The translations under genes and the position numbers were made by a program. From NCBI GenBank assembly GCA_949987705.1, contig OX465281.1, positions 99,976,326-100,040,325 on the forward strand: 64,000 bases of DNA. Direction: 5' to 3'. The DNA is from Thereva unica. Taxonomy: Eukaryota > Arthropoda > Insecta > Diptera > Therevidae. The notes under the pieces were generated by a model. The model was not told the origin of the DNA. It was given only the letters and a program-made list of their open reading frames with translations, and ran no database searches. Shown one piece after another: positions 19,310 through 30,376 of this stretch (positions within the stretch are counted from its first letter, which is position 1; each line of letters starts with the position of its first letter).

Positions 19310-19960
19310 GTCATTTTTTCCTGCACGATATCGCGCGAACCAGAACTGATATCGACTTCGTTGAGGTGTCGTTCGAAGCGTATTAACCGAAATATGATCT
19401 GAAAAGATTTTCATGAAATTCGGTCGAGCCGTTTTTTTGTTTGAGCGACGTAAGTGATTTGTGTACGTGCATGATATCGCCCGAACCACGAAAGATATTG
19501 ACTTACTTGAGGTGCCGCTCGAAGCGTATTAGCGACAATATAATCTGAAAAGATTTTTATAATATTCGGCCCAGCGGTTTTTTGGTTTAAATGACTTAAG
19601 TGATTTTTGTACCTGCACGATATCACGCGAACTATAAAAGATATCGACTTAGTTGACGTGCCGTTCGAAGAGTATTAACCAAAATATGATCTGAAAAGAT
19701 TTTCATAAAATTCGGTCCAGCCGTTTTTTTGTTTAAGCGGCGTAAGCGATTTTTGTACCTGCACGATATCGCCCGAACCACGAAAGATATTGACTTACGT
19801 GAGGTGCCGTTCGAAGCGTATTAGCGACAATATAATCTGAAAAGGCTTTTATAAAATTCGGTCCAGCGGTTTTTGGTTTAAATGACTTAAGTGATTTTTG
19901 TACCTGCACGGCACCGCGCGAATTAAAAACTATATCGACTTCATTGAGGTGCCGAAAAAC
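19310..19960. repeat. Tandem repeat, unit about 147 bp, alternating subtypes
   Basis: GTACCTGCACGATATCGC-type starts recur at about 19315, 19463, 19610, 19756 and 19902. Units alternate between a form with GTATTAACCRAAATATGATC and a form with GTATTAGCGACAATATAATC. The true period is therefore a dimer of about 292 bp. Confidence 0.85.
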
Positions 19961-21154
19961 ATTAATACATCAATTTTATGTACATTTTCGTCATCCTAAT
20001 CTTGTAAGTGCGCACATTTAGTTTGAAATTTTAGCGAAAATATTGATAAACAATTGTGACAAATTCTCGGTATTATAGATATATTCTATGTTGCCTATTG
20101 TTCATTTATTATTAAAATATCCAATCATATATTCAACATCCATCATACTGGGAAGTTGATCGTGTGGACCGAAAGGGTCGAACCCACATCCCAGCTAGTT
20201 AATTTGTTTTTACCAAAACAATTACGATCGAATTGTTTTGAGCAGACGTACGATTTTTTATTGTGGGTGGGGATTTAATTGTACAAGCATTTATGAAAAG
20301 CACTTATGCGCTTTGCAAGTTTGGGTGGTGCAAACAACTCTTCAGGTTGTGCGACTTTGTGGCATTTTTTATAAAAAATGTCTCCAAAAATCTACACTCA
20401 CAATATACCTACAACAAAAGCCAAAACCCAACATTTTAAGCCAATAGCGAAAATTCAGCTAATATAAAATAAAGAATAATAACCTAAATTCGTTTCTAAA
20501 ATCAATCGAGTTAGTCAATACCGAAATACCAGAAAAAAAAGTCCTAACCAAAACCTCAACCAAGTACCTATTTTAAAAATATCGCAAATCCTCTCACCAA
20601 AAATTTGAAATCAAGTGAAATTGATAGTGAATCTCAGACAGTCATTAAAAAAAATACACGGAATGTTCTAAGAAATAGTTAAAATTCAAAGCATCAGGGA
20701 AATCCTTCAATGTAGCGCTAGAGGCAAACGTTTGAAAAATGAGACAGAAAGAAAGATGTTGCGAGAAACATTCTGTTGTCAGTTCCTTTCCTTGCCCCCC
20801 TAAAATTCTAGCTTCCTTATCCACAAACTCACCGCATGTCTTGTGCTGCGGACCATGACCACGTTCGCCTCCTTGTGTAGCTAGAAACTAGAATTTGTTG
20901 CATGTTGCTAAGGGGGAGGCAATCTCAGAGGCCTGCCGAGGCAAAAAGCGTTCGGGTTTTTTTTTCTAGCTGTCGCATCTTTATACGGAGTATTATGTTA
21001 TCTCTGGTATAATATTATGCTCCGCTATATGGTTAGTTTCCGAAATAAACTTTTTCTGGTTTATGTGAAAGCCCTTTGCGCATTTGAAAACAAAATCAGA
21101 AGTTGCGGGTTTGGGTTTAGTGGCTGCGAATCTAAAAATAGATTCCTATGCGCT

Positions 21155-21350
21155 TTTAGCTTTTTCAAAAAAAAAAAAAAGCTTATACAGAGGCTCTGTC
21201 CGTCTGTCCGTCTGAAGCCTACTTTCATCTCTGAAAGTACTGCCGCTACAGACTTGGACCATATCTCAAAATGTAGCTCTTGGTCAAAAGACCAAAAACT
21301 GAGAAAATGGTCTGGAAATTTCAACCAGAAGTATATTTAAGCAACAAAAA
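21155..21350 (+). repeat. SINE-like/short interspersed repeat, copy 1
   Basis: This starts TTTTAGCTTTTTC, then A-rich, then AAGCTTATACAGAGGCTCTG, a triple GTCTGTCC stretch and TTTCATCTCTGAAAGTACTG. It ends near TCAACCAGAAGTATATTTAA. It is nearly identical to 30068-30300. No coding sequence. The family type is unresolved. Confidence 0.75.
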
Positions 21351-21659
21351 AGAGCCTTTAAAGAAAATATTGTGACTAATTTTTGTGTTCTAAGGCTTAA
21401 GACTTCTTAATTATTCATTTTACCACAAAATTTTCAAGTAATAAATTGTAGATTATTTAATTCTAAACAAAAAGTGTCCTTGCAAATTTCCGGTAAGATG
21501 TGCCGTTTCGGAGATACAGTGGAAAACCCATTTGCATACGTTTTCCAAGATGGCGGCCAATGGGGGGGGGGGGTTAGAATCCCGAAAATCCTCAAACTTA
21601 AGCTCACCCTGACCCCCCTACACATCCCAAAAATAAAACCTTGTCCTGCATTTTTGCAA

Positions 21660-21775
21660 TGTTAAAGTACCATTTCCATGGACTATAAAGGGCTAGGGAA
21701 ACTCCCTCGTCCGTGGGGCTGCGAGTTCGATCCTTCGGCTCGCGGTGCTTTTTTTTTCGTCATAATAATTTTTTT
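21660..21775 (+). repeat. tRNA-like SINE fragment
   Basis: TGGGGCTGCGAGTTCGATCC carries a polymerase III B-box (GTTCGATCC) followed by CTTCGGCTCGCGGTGC and a T-run. It matches the units at 32.32-32.37 kb and, inverted, 36.92-36.99 kb. The A-box half is unclear here. Confidence 0.55.
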
Positions 21776-21869
21776 TAATTTCCTTCGGGGATTTTGTTTC
21801 ATATGAAACAAGTTTTTGACATGAACACGTCTCTAAATTTGCTTCCAGAACAAAAACCGATGATAACGA

Positions 21870-22500
21870 AATTATGGCATATAGTTTTTATTTGCAGCTC
21901 AAAAACTATTGTTTATATTGAATAAAGAAATATACCATGACGTGTGTGAAGAACCAAAGAATTTTATTGTTTACATTTGATTTCCTTATTTTTAAGCTAT
22001 GATGATTATATTGTAGTGTTTGTTAAATACTTTGTTAAGTTTTAGATTACGCAGTCTCACAACTTATAACCTACATAAGCCTTTAACAAAAACTTTTCAA
22101 GATTAATTATACATAGCGTTGGTCAGTGTGATACTTATGAATCTCCATGGCCAAACTAGGGTGCGGTAAGCCGAATTTTTAACAATAAGACATGTATGTT
22201 TAATTAAAGAATACACCTAATTCTGTTGTGCAAAGTGCACCACATTAGATTTTCCTCCAATCCAAAGAAAAATGTTTAGATCCGTTTTCTATAGTGTTTA
22301 CATGTGTGATGTGCTTTTTTTTCAATTTGACACATTCGAATTATTGGCCTCGATTCCCAGATCCGGCGGCTTGGAAGTGAGTGCGGATCAATCTCCACTT
22401 AATATATTGTCATCCAATCTGAAGTGTTATTCAACAGAAAGAATACCATGAAAAAGCGTAATTAGTGGCTAGTCTCTAGGCACAACATCCCACTAGTTTG
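21870..22500 (+). repeat. Partial copy of the 31.9-39.0 kb palindrome family
   Basis: It contains the same segments as the giant palindrome: ACTATTGTTTATATT with CATGACGTG, GTGCGGTAAGCCGAATTTTT, and the edge segment that on the other strand starts ACTAGTGGGATGTTGTGCC (edge at about 22495). Another partial copy lies at 31.02-31.15 kb on the minus strand. Confidence 0.7.
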
Positions 22501-23372
22501 TTATTGTTTTGTTCGGGAAGGGAAAAGAGGATGAAAAAATGATGATGATTTCGTGGGCGATGGGTGAAATTTGACAATGACGAAAAAAATGAATGGAAGA
22601 GACAACTTTAATGGGAAATTTGGCTATAAGCATGTTTTTATTATCTTGAGAAATGAATAATGGATTTGAAGGAATTATTTCACTTTTTTAGCGAAAGAGT
22701 GACAAATTTTTAGATTTTTTTCTCAGGTATTTTAGTTCGTAGAGATTTGAAATTTTTACGGATAATTGTATTACTATTGATATATATAATATAATTTTTA
22801 ATTCTATTTATCGTTATTTATGTATGTGGCATGGCCAAAAACAATCCTTTGTACCGTTAGTACGTTATGTCTTTCAAGTCAGGATGCAGTGTCTATTAGT
22901 AAGTTTAGGTTAGTCTGGATGGTGCATCAGTAGATTTCGATGAACCTTGGGTTTTATCTGTGAGGTGTTATATGGTCCCAGCAACACCGACTTTGTTCTA
23001 ATTATTAACGAAGGGGAGGTATGTAGTGGGCCTGGGATGGGAAGAGGATGAAAGATGAAGAGTCTATAGAGGAGCAAAATGGTGCTATCGCCAATGCACC
23101 TTCATAGTTTTGCACCTTGGCCAGCCAAGGCAAGCTAGTTTTTAGGGTAATATAGGTTCGCGCCACGCAACCGTCAAAAACAATTAAATTTATAGTCTTT
23201 TATTACAACAAAAGCTAAGGATTTAGAGCGAGTTAAAATAAATTGAGAGGACAATTAAACAAATTATAGTAATACAACCAGACGTATTTTGATAAAGACT
23301 AAACCGAAACTGAATCTCTGTTCTTTAATTTAATTTTTCCAAAGGTGAAAGAAGAGCTTACACCTGACTTAT
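22501..23372. other. Non-coding stretch, nothing recognised
   Basis: A/T-rich with a few G-rich purine runs (for example around 22990-23060). No long open frame, no terminal repeats and no RNA gene could be supported. Confidence 0.5.
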
Positions 23373-23934
23373 AGTCCGGGAGGCAGCGTTGCATTTTGGC
23401 GGCTCATTTTTTCCCACTTGATTTTTTTGCAATAGATAGTTTAGATAAGACTAATAACAGAAACAACCGTCAGACGCCAGTATCGTGGTGGGGGTGGTCG
23501 TGGGAAAATGTGAAAGTGGTAAAAAAAAAATTCGTCGGCTTATTTCTTACCACTTGAGCATTTGCACAGTTATTGTTTAAGTGATAATAAAAATTATAAA
23601 AAAAGTCAGCTGCGTACCTAGTGGGGGATTATACGTCAGTCGCTTGTATAAACCTGTCAAAAAAACACATTTTATAAAATCATTTCAAATTCAATGAAAC
23701 TTATACATAAAATTTCTTTTATAATTAGAAAAATAAAAAGCACAATCACCTGTATGCACAATGGGGGTAACACCGTCAGCTGTCAGATAACAAGTGCTGA
23801 TTGGGTTTTTAACGTTAGCATTTTATAATGTATTCAAAAAAGAAACTGACTATCTTCACAACGTTATGCCAGCAGCTATCGACAATTTTTTGTGAATATA
23901 ATCTGTAAACACATTATTTCAAAATATTTCTTGC

Positions 23935-25518
23935 CGCTGGAAAACAGCTTGGCTACAATATGATGGATTAAATCCATTTTTTTGTATTGTAAGCATGGTT
24001 TTACTAAAAAAATTGACCTAGCTGACTATCTTTCCCCCGTTATGTTGACAGCTGACAGCCAGTTTTTGTTAATATAATCTGTAGACTCATTATTGCAGAA
24101 GGTTTCATGCGTCTAGAAAACAGCTTGGCTAAGATATGATGGATTAAATCCATTTTTTTGTATTGTGAGCATGGTTTTACTAAAAATGACCTAGCTGACT
24201 ATCTTTCCCCCGTTATGTTGACAGCTGACGGCCAGTTTTTGTTAATATAATCTGTAGACTCATTATTGCAAAAGGTTTCATGCGTCTAGAAAACAGCTTG
24301 GCTAAGATATGATGGATTAAATCCATTTTTTTGTATTGTGAGCATGGTTTTACTAAAAAAATTGACCTAGCTGACTATCTTTCCCCCGTTATGTTGACAG
24401 CTGACAGCCAGTTTTTGTTAATATAATCTGTAGACTCATTATTGCAGAAGGTTTCATGCGTCTAGAAAACAGCTTGGCTAAGATATGATGGATTAAATCC
24501 ATTTTTTTTGTATTGTGAGCATGGTTTTACTAAAAATGACCTAGCTGACTATCTTTCCCCCGTTATGTTGACAGCTGACGGCCAGTTTTTGTTAATATAA
24601 TCTGTAGACTCATTATTGCAAAAGGTTTCATGCGTCTAGAAAACAGCTTGGCTAAGATATGATGGATTAAATCCATTTTTTTGTATTGTGAGCATGGTTT
24701 TACTAAAAAAATTGACCTAGCTGACTATCTTTCCCCCGTTATGTTGACAGCTGACAGCCAGTTTTTGTTAATATAATCTGTAGACTCATTATTGCAGAAG
24801 GTTTCATGCGTCTAGAAAACAGCTTGGCTAAGATATGATGGATTAAATCCATTTTTTTGTATTGTGAGCATGGTTTTACTAAAAATGACCTAGCTGACTA
24901 TCTTTCCCCCGTTATGTTGACAGCTGACAGCCAGTTTTTGTTAATATAATCTGTAGACTCATTATTGCAGAAGGTTTCATGCGTCTAGAAAACAGCTTGG
25001 CTAAGATATGATGGATTAAATCCATTTTTTTGTATTGTGAGCATGGTTTTACTAAAAATGACCTAGCTGACTATCTTTCCCCCGTTATGTTGACAGCTGA
25101 CGTCCAGTTTTTGTTAATATAATCTGTAGACTCATTATTGCAAAAGGTTTCATGCGTCTAGAAAACAGCTTGGCTAAGATATGATGGATTAAATCCATTT
25201 TTTTGTATTGTGAGCATGGTTTTACTAAAAAAATTGACCTAGCTGACTATCTTTCCCCCGTTATGTTGACAGCTGACAGCCAGTTTTTGTTAATATAATC
25301 TGTAGACTCATTATTGCAGAAGGTTTCATGCGTCTAGAAAACAGCTTGGCTAAGCTATGATGGATTAAATCCATTTTTTTGTATTGTGAGCATGGTTTTA
25401 CTAAAAATGACCTAGCTGACTATCTTTCCCCCGTTATGTTGACAGCTGACGGCCAGTTTTTGTTAATATAATCTGTAGACTCATTATTGCAAAAGGTTTC
25501 ATGCGTCTAGAAAACAGC
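23935..25518. repeat. Tandem array, 173/176-bp units in a 349-bp dimer
   Basis: GTCTAGAAAACAGCTTGG occurs at 24111, 24284, 24460, 24634, 24810, 24983, 25156 and 25332 and, truncated, at 25505. The spacings are 173 or 176 and for most of the array they alternate. The subtypes differ by GACAGCCAG with GCAGAAGG versus GACGGCCAG with GCAAAAGG, and by AAAAAAATTGACC versus AAAAATGACC. This is a small higher-order repeat of near-identical units. Confidence 0.9.
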
Positions 25519-25797
25519 CTTTTGCAATAATGAGTCTACAGATTATATTAACAAAAACTGGCCGTCAGCTGTCAACATAACGGGGGAAAGATAGTCAGCT
25601 AGGTCATTTTTAGTAAAACCATGCTCACAATACAAAAAAATGGATTTAATCCATCATACTGTAGCCAAGCTGTTTTCCAGCGGCAAGAAATATTTTGAAA
25701 TAATGTGTTTACAGATTATATTCACAAAAAATTGTCGATAGCTGCTGGCATAACGTTGTGAAGATAGTCAGTTTCTTTTTTGAATACATTATAAAAT

Positions 25798-27247
25798 TTA
25801 TAAGAGTTAACCCTTCTAGCACAGAAGGCGCACTTTTCAGTTAAGCATGAAAATCTATATATACATACACATACACACAGATATATATAAATATATATAT
25901 ATGTATATATATATACATATATAGAGTTTCTCTTCTAACGCAGAAGGCGCACTTCCCAGCAGGGCTGGGAAATTTTACCACTGCCGTGGCTCAGCTGAGA
26001 CATGCAAACATAAAATATTAAAAACATAAAAGTTCAAAAACATTAAACAGAGAAGCATGCAAAACTAATAAGGGAGTGAGGCACGCAGAGAGTCACGCCA
26101 CATTGAGAAGTGTCCTTTTAAGGACAACTTCACTGGTTAGCAAGCTAAACACACTCCTATTGTTGTTAGTATTTATAAGCATGCGATTAACGGGTTCGAA
26201 CATGCCATAATTGGTGTTAGAGGAATTAATGTGCAAGAGAGGTTCACCTCTCAGGTTGTAGTTATTCACTCTAAATGACGCGCGGTTTCTTAAGAAACCA
26301 GAGTCCACCTTGTCATTCATCAGTCGATGAACGAATATAACGTCAGCGACCTCACGGCGCTTATGGAGGGAGCTTAAGTTGAGCAATTTAAGTCTGTTCT
26401 CATAAGGCGGAAGAGCGAGTGGGTCATCCCACGGGAGGTGGCTGAGTGCAAACCGGACGAACTTCCTTTAAACCGATTCGATTCTACTAACATGGGAGGA
26501 GTAGTAAGGAGACCATACCTGGGAAGCGTAGTCAAGCAAAGGCCTAACCAAAGATACGTACAGGTGTTTAGTGACGAGGGGGTTGTTGAACTCTTTGGAC
26601 CATCTTTTTATAAATCCCAGGACTGAATTGCCCTTGGAGGAGATATAATTGATGTGGGTGGAGAAATCCAACTTACTTTCTAACCTAACCCCAAGATCGA
26701 TTACAGATTCAGTACGGGAGACCTTGTTGTCAAGGAAAGTATAGTCATAAGTTATAACACTACGTTTCCTACAAAAAGTCATGATCTCGCATTTACTTAT
26801 ATTAAGCACAAGGTTGTTGTTGGAACACCAAGAATAGAAGGTGTTTAGATCTGCTTGCAGAAGTTTGCAATCCTCTATACTCCTTATGTGGCGATACAGT
26901 TTGATGTCATCAGCGTAAATAAGGATTTTACAGTGCCTTAGCAGGGTAACAATATCGTCAATTGATAAAATAAAAAGAAGAGGGCCAAGATGACTGCCTT
27001 GCGGGACTCCAGAGGACGCTTCGATATTCTTCGATTTGACTCCGCGGAATAGAACCTGGTAGGTTCTATCGGCTAAGTACGACTGGAACCAATCCACAAG
27101 GGCATGAGGAAAGCCTAATTTCTTTAGTTTAAGAACTATAATAGAGTGAGAGAGCTTGTCGAAAGCCTTACTAAAATCTGTATAGACACAGTCAGTTTGG
27201 CAGCCAGTGACAAAGCCTCTAATTGTGTGTGAAGAGAACTCCAGTAA
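25798..27247 (-). mobile_element. 5'-truncated Jockey/CR1-like LINE inserted in the foldback arm
   Basis: The left-arm sequence reads ATTATAAAATGCTAACG uninterrupted. In the right arm the same sequence is split at about 25797/27247, with similar AAAT or AAATT at both joins. The inserted DNA codes for reverse transcriptase on the minus strand. It ends (low coordinates) in an untranslated region with AT microsatellite instead of poly-A. It contains the imperfect direct repeat CAGAAGGCGCACTTY at 25824 and 25944. Confidence 0.8.
26093..27247 (-). pseudogene. LINE reverse transcriptase, C-terminal two thirds
   Basis: The frame starts within RT and contains YTDFSKAFDKLSH (palm, first Asp), SSGVPQGSHLGPLLF, LIYADDIKLYRH (catalytic YADD), LVLNISKCEIMTF and VRLESKLDFSTHINYI. 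It continues to a thumb/connector with LVRPLLDYASQVWSP and the C-terminal RFALSHLPWDDPLALPPYEN. One in-frame TAA at about 26465-26467 is the only break I see. Upstream of about 27247 the open frame runs on into foldback-arm sequence, which is chance read-through. Confidence 0.85.
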
Positions 27248-27739
27248 ATTGCTAACGTTAAAAACCCAATCAGCACTTATTATCTGACAGCTGACGGTGT
27301 TACCCCCATTGTGCATACAGGTGATTGTGCTTTTTATTCTTCTAATTATAAAAGAAATTTTATGTATAAGTTTCATTGAATTTGAAATGATTTTATAAAA
27401 TGTGTTTTTTTGACAGGTTTATACAAGCGACTGACGTATAATCCCCCACTAGGTACGCAGCTGGCTTTTTTTATAATTTTTATTATCACTTAAACAATAG
27501 CTGTGCAAATGCTCAAGTGGTAAGAAATAAGCCGACGAATTTTTTTTTTACCACTTTCACATTTTCCCACGACCACCCCTACCACGATACTGGCGTCTGA
27601 CGGTTGTTTCTGTTATTAGTCTTATCTAAACTATCTATTGCAAAAAAATCAAGTGGGAAGAAATGAGCCGCCAAAATGCAACGCTGCCTCCCGGACTTAA
27701 TAATGTTACAATATTGCTAACTAAGCGTCTGGGTAGCCG

Positions 27740-28665
27740 GATGCTCCCGAAGTATCGAGGTCATCGATGGCGGCTTGTGCCATAAGACTCGTGAACTTTT
27801 GTTTGGGGTCATGTATCGTATGGGGTGTGGCCGTGGGAATTAAACTTCTACCCAGATATACGAGTTATGTTCAATACAAATCAATACAAGGCGGAATGTA
27901 GGACTTGTAGATTGTAGTCAGGGCAGCTGGCTGGAGGAGGAACTTGCATCTCTTGTGGAATCTCAGGCATTGATAAGCTTGTTTGGCGATTTGGAATATG
28001 TGATTACTCCATCGCAGATCTGGGACCTTATTCTCTATTACGTCATATTTTTTTTAACGATATACCGAAACCGTATTTTCTATTAAAATATTGGCATTCA
28101 TTTTAGATGAAAATTTAACGATATTGGCAAATTTTTACTTGAAAGCTGTTTCGTTTTCGGATCGGATTTAACAATATTGTAATAGGGAATAGCCCCTGAT
28201 TATGGCTAAAGGTACGAATTCACCAAGGAATTTGCTCGCAGGCTTTTGACGTGATAATGTCGTAAAAAGATGATGTTTCAGATGTGCATAGCTGCGATAT
28301 GCACTTTCTTCATGACGTCAATTTGCCCGCGAGCAAATGTTTGTTTGCCTTGGTGGATTTGTACCTTAAGATGTTAAGAGATGAGCCAGCTATTAGGTTC
28401 TTTTTGCCCACTGAGGTAAAGAGAAGGATGGTACAAGTTTTCGTAGGGATGAGATCTCACACTCTATTCGACAAGGTCTGGTCCGTCCTTGTCTTAAATT
28501 TAGGAAGGCGTAGAAGTAGGCACAACTATGAATTGGTTTGGAGAGGATTGAGAGCGGATCAGTAATGAATATTAGAAAGAGATCAGGTGAGAGAATCGAC
28601 CCTTGGGCAACGCCCGCCGTGATTCGACGCCATCCAGTATTAGCTTGATTGAACAGCCACAAACG
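27740..28665 (-). mobile_element. LINE fragment of the 6-kb family, with a small MITE inside
   Basis: The minus-strand translation gives AGVAQGSILSPDLFLIFITD (RT) and, beyond an interruption, DLRWSNHIFQIAKQAYQC and TTIYKSYIPP. These match the LINE at 5985-6935. The order is broken at about 28030-28380 by unrelated sequence. No intact frame. Confidence 0.75.
28205..28376. mobile_element. Small MITE inside the LINE fragment
   Basis: The ends are inverted: CTAAAGGTACGAATTCACC on the left and, reading inward from the right, CTTAAGGTACAAATCCACC. Both are followed by AAGG and then TTTGCTCGC. The length is about 170 bp. The target duplication is not clear. Confidence 0.6.
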
Positions 28666-28679
28666 AAGCCCTCAAATCA

Positions 28680-30060
28680 GTTCTTTAGAACTGAGATGTA
28701 ACTTAGTTTCACAGTTTTACATCAGGCGTCGAATTTTTCACTTTTTACGTTGCCCGCATAACTCTACTCTTAATTTTCTGCAAAAATGTGTGTAGTTTTG
28801 AAGAGAGGCGGTTTTTCTATCTATTCAATCAACTCAGTGATTTGCAAAGTAATAACTGTTAAGAAAATGACAAGCATTTAAAAAATATTTACCCTTGAAC
28901 CAAAAAAATATATTAAAAATGAATGAAAATATTGTCGAATTATTTATAGAGCTTATTAATAAACTAGCTGAAGTGGATTTGATGTTTAATAGTGGGTCTA
29001 TACGAAAGTGGCTCTAGTCCGTCGCACTTTGATCTTTGAATGAAACGGCCGACGTGGGCACCTTTCCAGCGGCTTTCCTTTGTTTTACGGATAAAAGTAC
29101 ATCAAGAATCCCTACTTGTTTGCAATCTTTTTGTCGCACAAAGCAAGTGTGTTTTTGTGCTGAGGCACCGGCCACGAATTATGGGGTTTCACGGCAGGCT
29201 TACAGTTGTATAATAAGTTTTATATATACCTACATGTACATAATATACCAAAATTCTTAGAGTTTTTGGTAATTATTTACTATATCACCCACTTCCAGGG
29301 GGTAGGAGTGGGGGTAATAAGGGAGGTTGACCTGAACACGTTTCTTTTGGAATTAGCCCTTGGTCATCCCTTAAAAAGTTATTCACTGTTGAAATTTTGT
29401 AAAAATCACCTTTTTACAAGTATTATTATATGACTTTAATAAGCAGTTATTGCAGTAACGACTTTGACGCTGGATTGTAAGACCCAAAACTCTCCCACCC
29501 AACCTCTACCTCATTCTCGAATTGGGCACAATCTTTTATTGCTGCTGCCAAAGCAGAGGACGAGCGGACTAATAAAATTAACAATTACCCTATATAAAAA
29601 TATTTAAAAAAATCTTTCAAAATCGGAACCTTTCTTCCTTCATTGACGACTACCTAATCTTGAGAAATGTGAAGTAGAGTTTTAAACGATAATTCTGATA
29701 TTCTTTATTATAATTCTATTATTGTAAGTAAACACATATATTTAAATTGACCCAAACTAAATGGCTTAAATTTTCTCTGTAAGCAATAATAAAATAAATA
29801 CACAAAAACTTGAATTTTTGCTCAAAAAAAGCCTATTTAATTTTTCTCAAATTAAAAAAAAACGCGATGCAAAATTTCCTATTAAATCTCTCTTCCCATT
29901 CATTAATTTCTTCATTGATAAATTTCAGCCACCGATCAAGAAATCATCGTTGTTTCAGCCCACCCACCCCCTTCCAAAGCAAAACAAAAGGAATACCCGC
30001 GCAGAAATCTATTTTCAGATCTGAAACTTTTGGCTTTTCTTCTAACATGCGTCAAGGGCT
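28680..30060. other. AT-rich non-coding stretch
   Basis: No recognisable coding sequence. A moderately GC-rich patch at 29040-29190 and a poly-T/A-rich region after 29550 stand out only by composition. No inverted ends found. Confidence 0.45.
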
Positions 30061-30067
30061 TTGAAAT

Positions 30068-30300
30068 GCTTTTTAGCTTTTTCAAAAAAAAAAAAAGCTT
30101 ATACAGAGGCTCTGTCCGTCTGTCCGTCTGAAGCCTACTTTCATCTCTGAAAGTACTGCAGATACAGACTTGGGAAATATCTCAAAATGTAGCTCTTGGT
30201 CAAAAGACCAAAAACTGAGAAAATGGTCTGGAAATTTCAACCAGAAGTATATTTAACAACAAAAGTATATTTAACAACAAAAAAGAGATTTCTAATAAAG
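30068..30300 (+). repeat. SINE-like repeat, copy 2
   Basis: Nearly identical to 21155-21350, starting TTTAGCTTTTTC and ending AACCAGAAGTATATTTAAC, with the last 17 bp duplicated (AAAGTATATTTAACAAC twice). A tRNA-like sequence follows directly. Confidence 0.75.
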
Positions 30301-30307
30301 TCCATTA

Positions 30308-30376
30308 TATCGGTGGCCTAGAGGTAAGGCGCTGGAGTCCAATCCCAGGCGAACCAAGTTCAATCCCCGACCGCAA
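30308..30376 (+). repeat. tRNA-like sequence (degenerate)
   Basis: It has an A-box-like TGGCCTAGAGG and a B-box GTTCAATCC 34 bp apart. The outer strands TCGGTGG and CGACCGC pair at five of seven positions. The T-arm pairs poorly, so this is a tRNA pseudogene or SINE head and not a functional tRNA. Confidence 0.45.

Larger units (their letters stand above)
19159..20198. mobile_element. 1,040-bp insertion with TTAA target duplication
   Basis: Sister copies of the host repeat read TTTTTAATTTATTTTT uninterrupted. Here the same sequence is split, with TTAA at 19155-19158 and again at 20199-20202. The insert begins CTTCCCAGTATAGGAAGTT. An inverted copy of AACTTCCCAGTAT lies near its other end (20143-20160), followed by about 40 bp more. 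TTAA duplication fits piggyBac-type elements, but no transposase or typical CCC..GGG ends are present, so the class is open. Confidence 0.75.
18085..21006 (-). repeat. Repeat-family copy (minus), split by an insertion
   Basis: The same family is present on the plus strand at 52.4, 54.1 and 56.2 kb. Its firm edge reads CAGAGATAACATAATACTCC inward from 21006. Shared landmarks are GATGCGACAGCTAGAA, the ACCACGTTCGCCTCCTTGTG region, a run around CAATTACGATCGAATTG, and CTGAAAGTAGCACC. The far edge is near 18085 by comparison with 55.24-55.29 kb. No terminal inverted repeat was found. A weak open frame at 20238-20447 matches the antisense of 52.95-53.27 kb, so the family may carry degraded coding sequence that I do not recognise. 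Confidence 0.75.
23373..27697. mobile_element. Foldback element with tandem core and a LINE in one arm
   Basis: The outer arms (23373-23830 and 27248-27697) are inverted copies starting AGTCCGGGAGGCAGCGTTGC. The left side continues into a tandem array (23935-25518). At 25519 the orientation reverses, and 25519-25797 mirrors the start of the left side. The right arm is then interrupted by about 1,450 bp of LINE before it resumes. No transposase is seen. Flanks CTTAT and TAATA do not give a clear duplication. Confidence 0.85.

Noticed and set aside
23935..25518. Regular repeats resembling a CRISPR array
   Set aside because: Units are contiguous 173/176-bp tandem copies without unique spacers, in a eukaryotic foldback element.
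25855..25925. TATA-rich run as a promoter
   Set aside because: It is an AT microsatellite at the 3' end of a LINE.
28284..28565. 93-codon plus-strand frame
   Set aside because: Crosses a MITE boundary into antisense LINE sequence.
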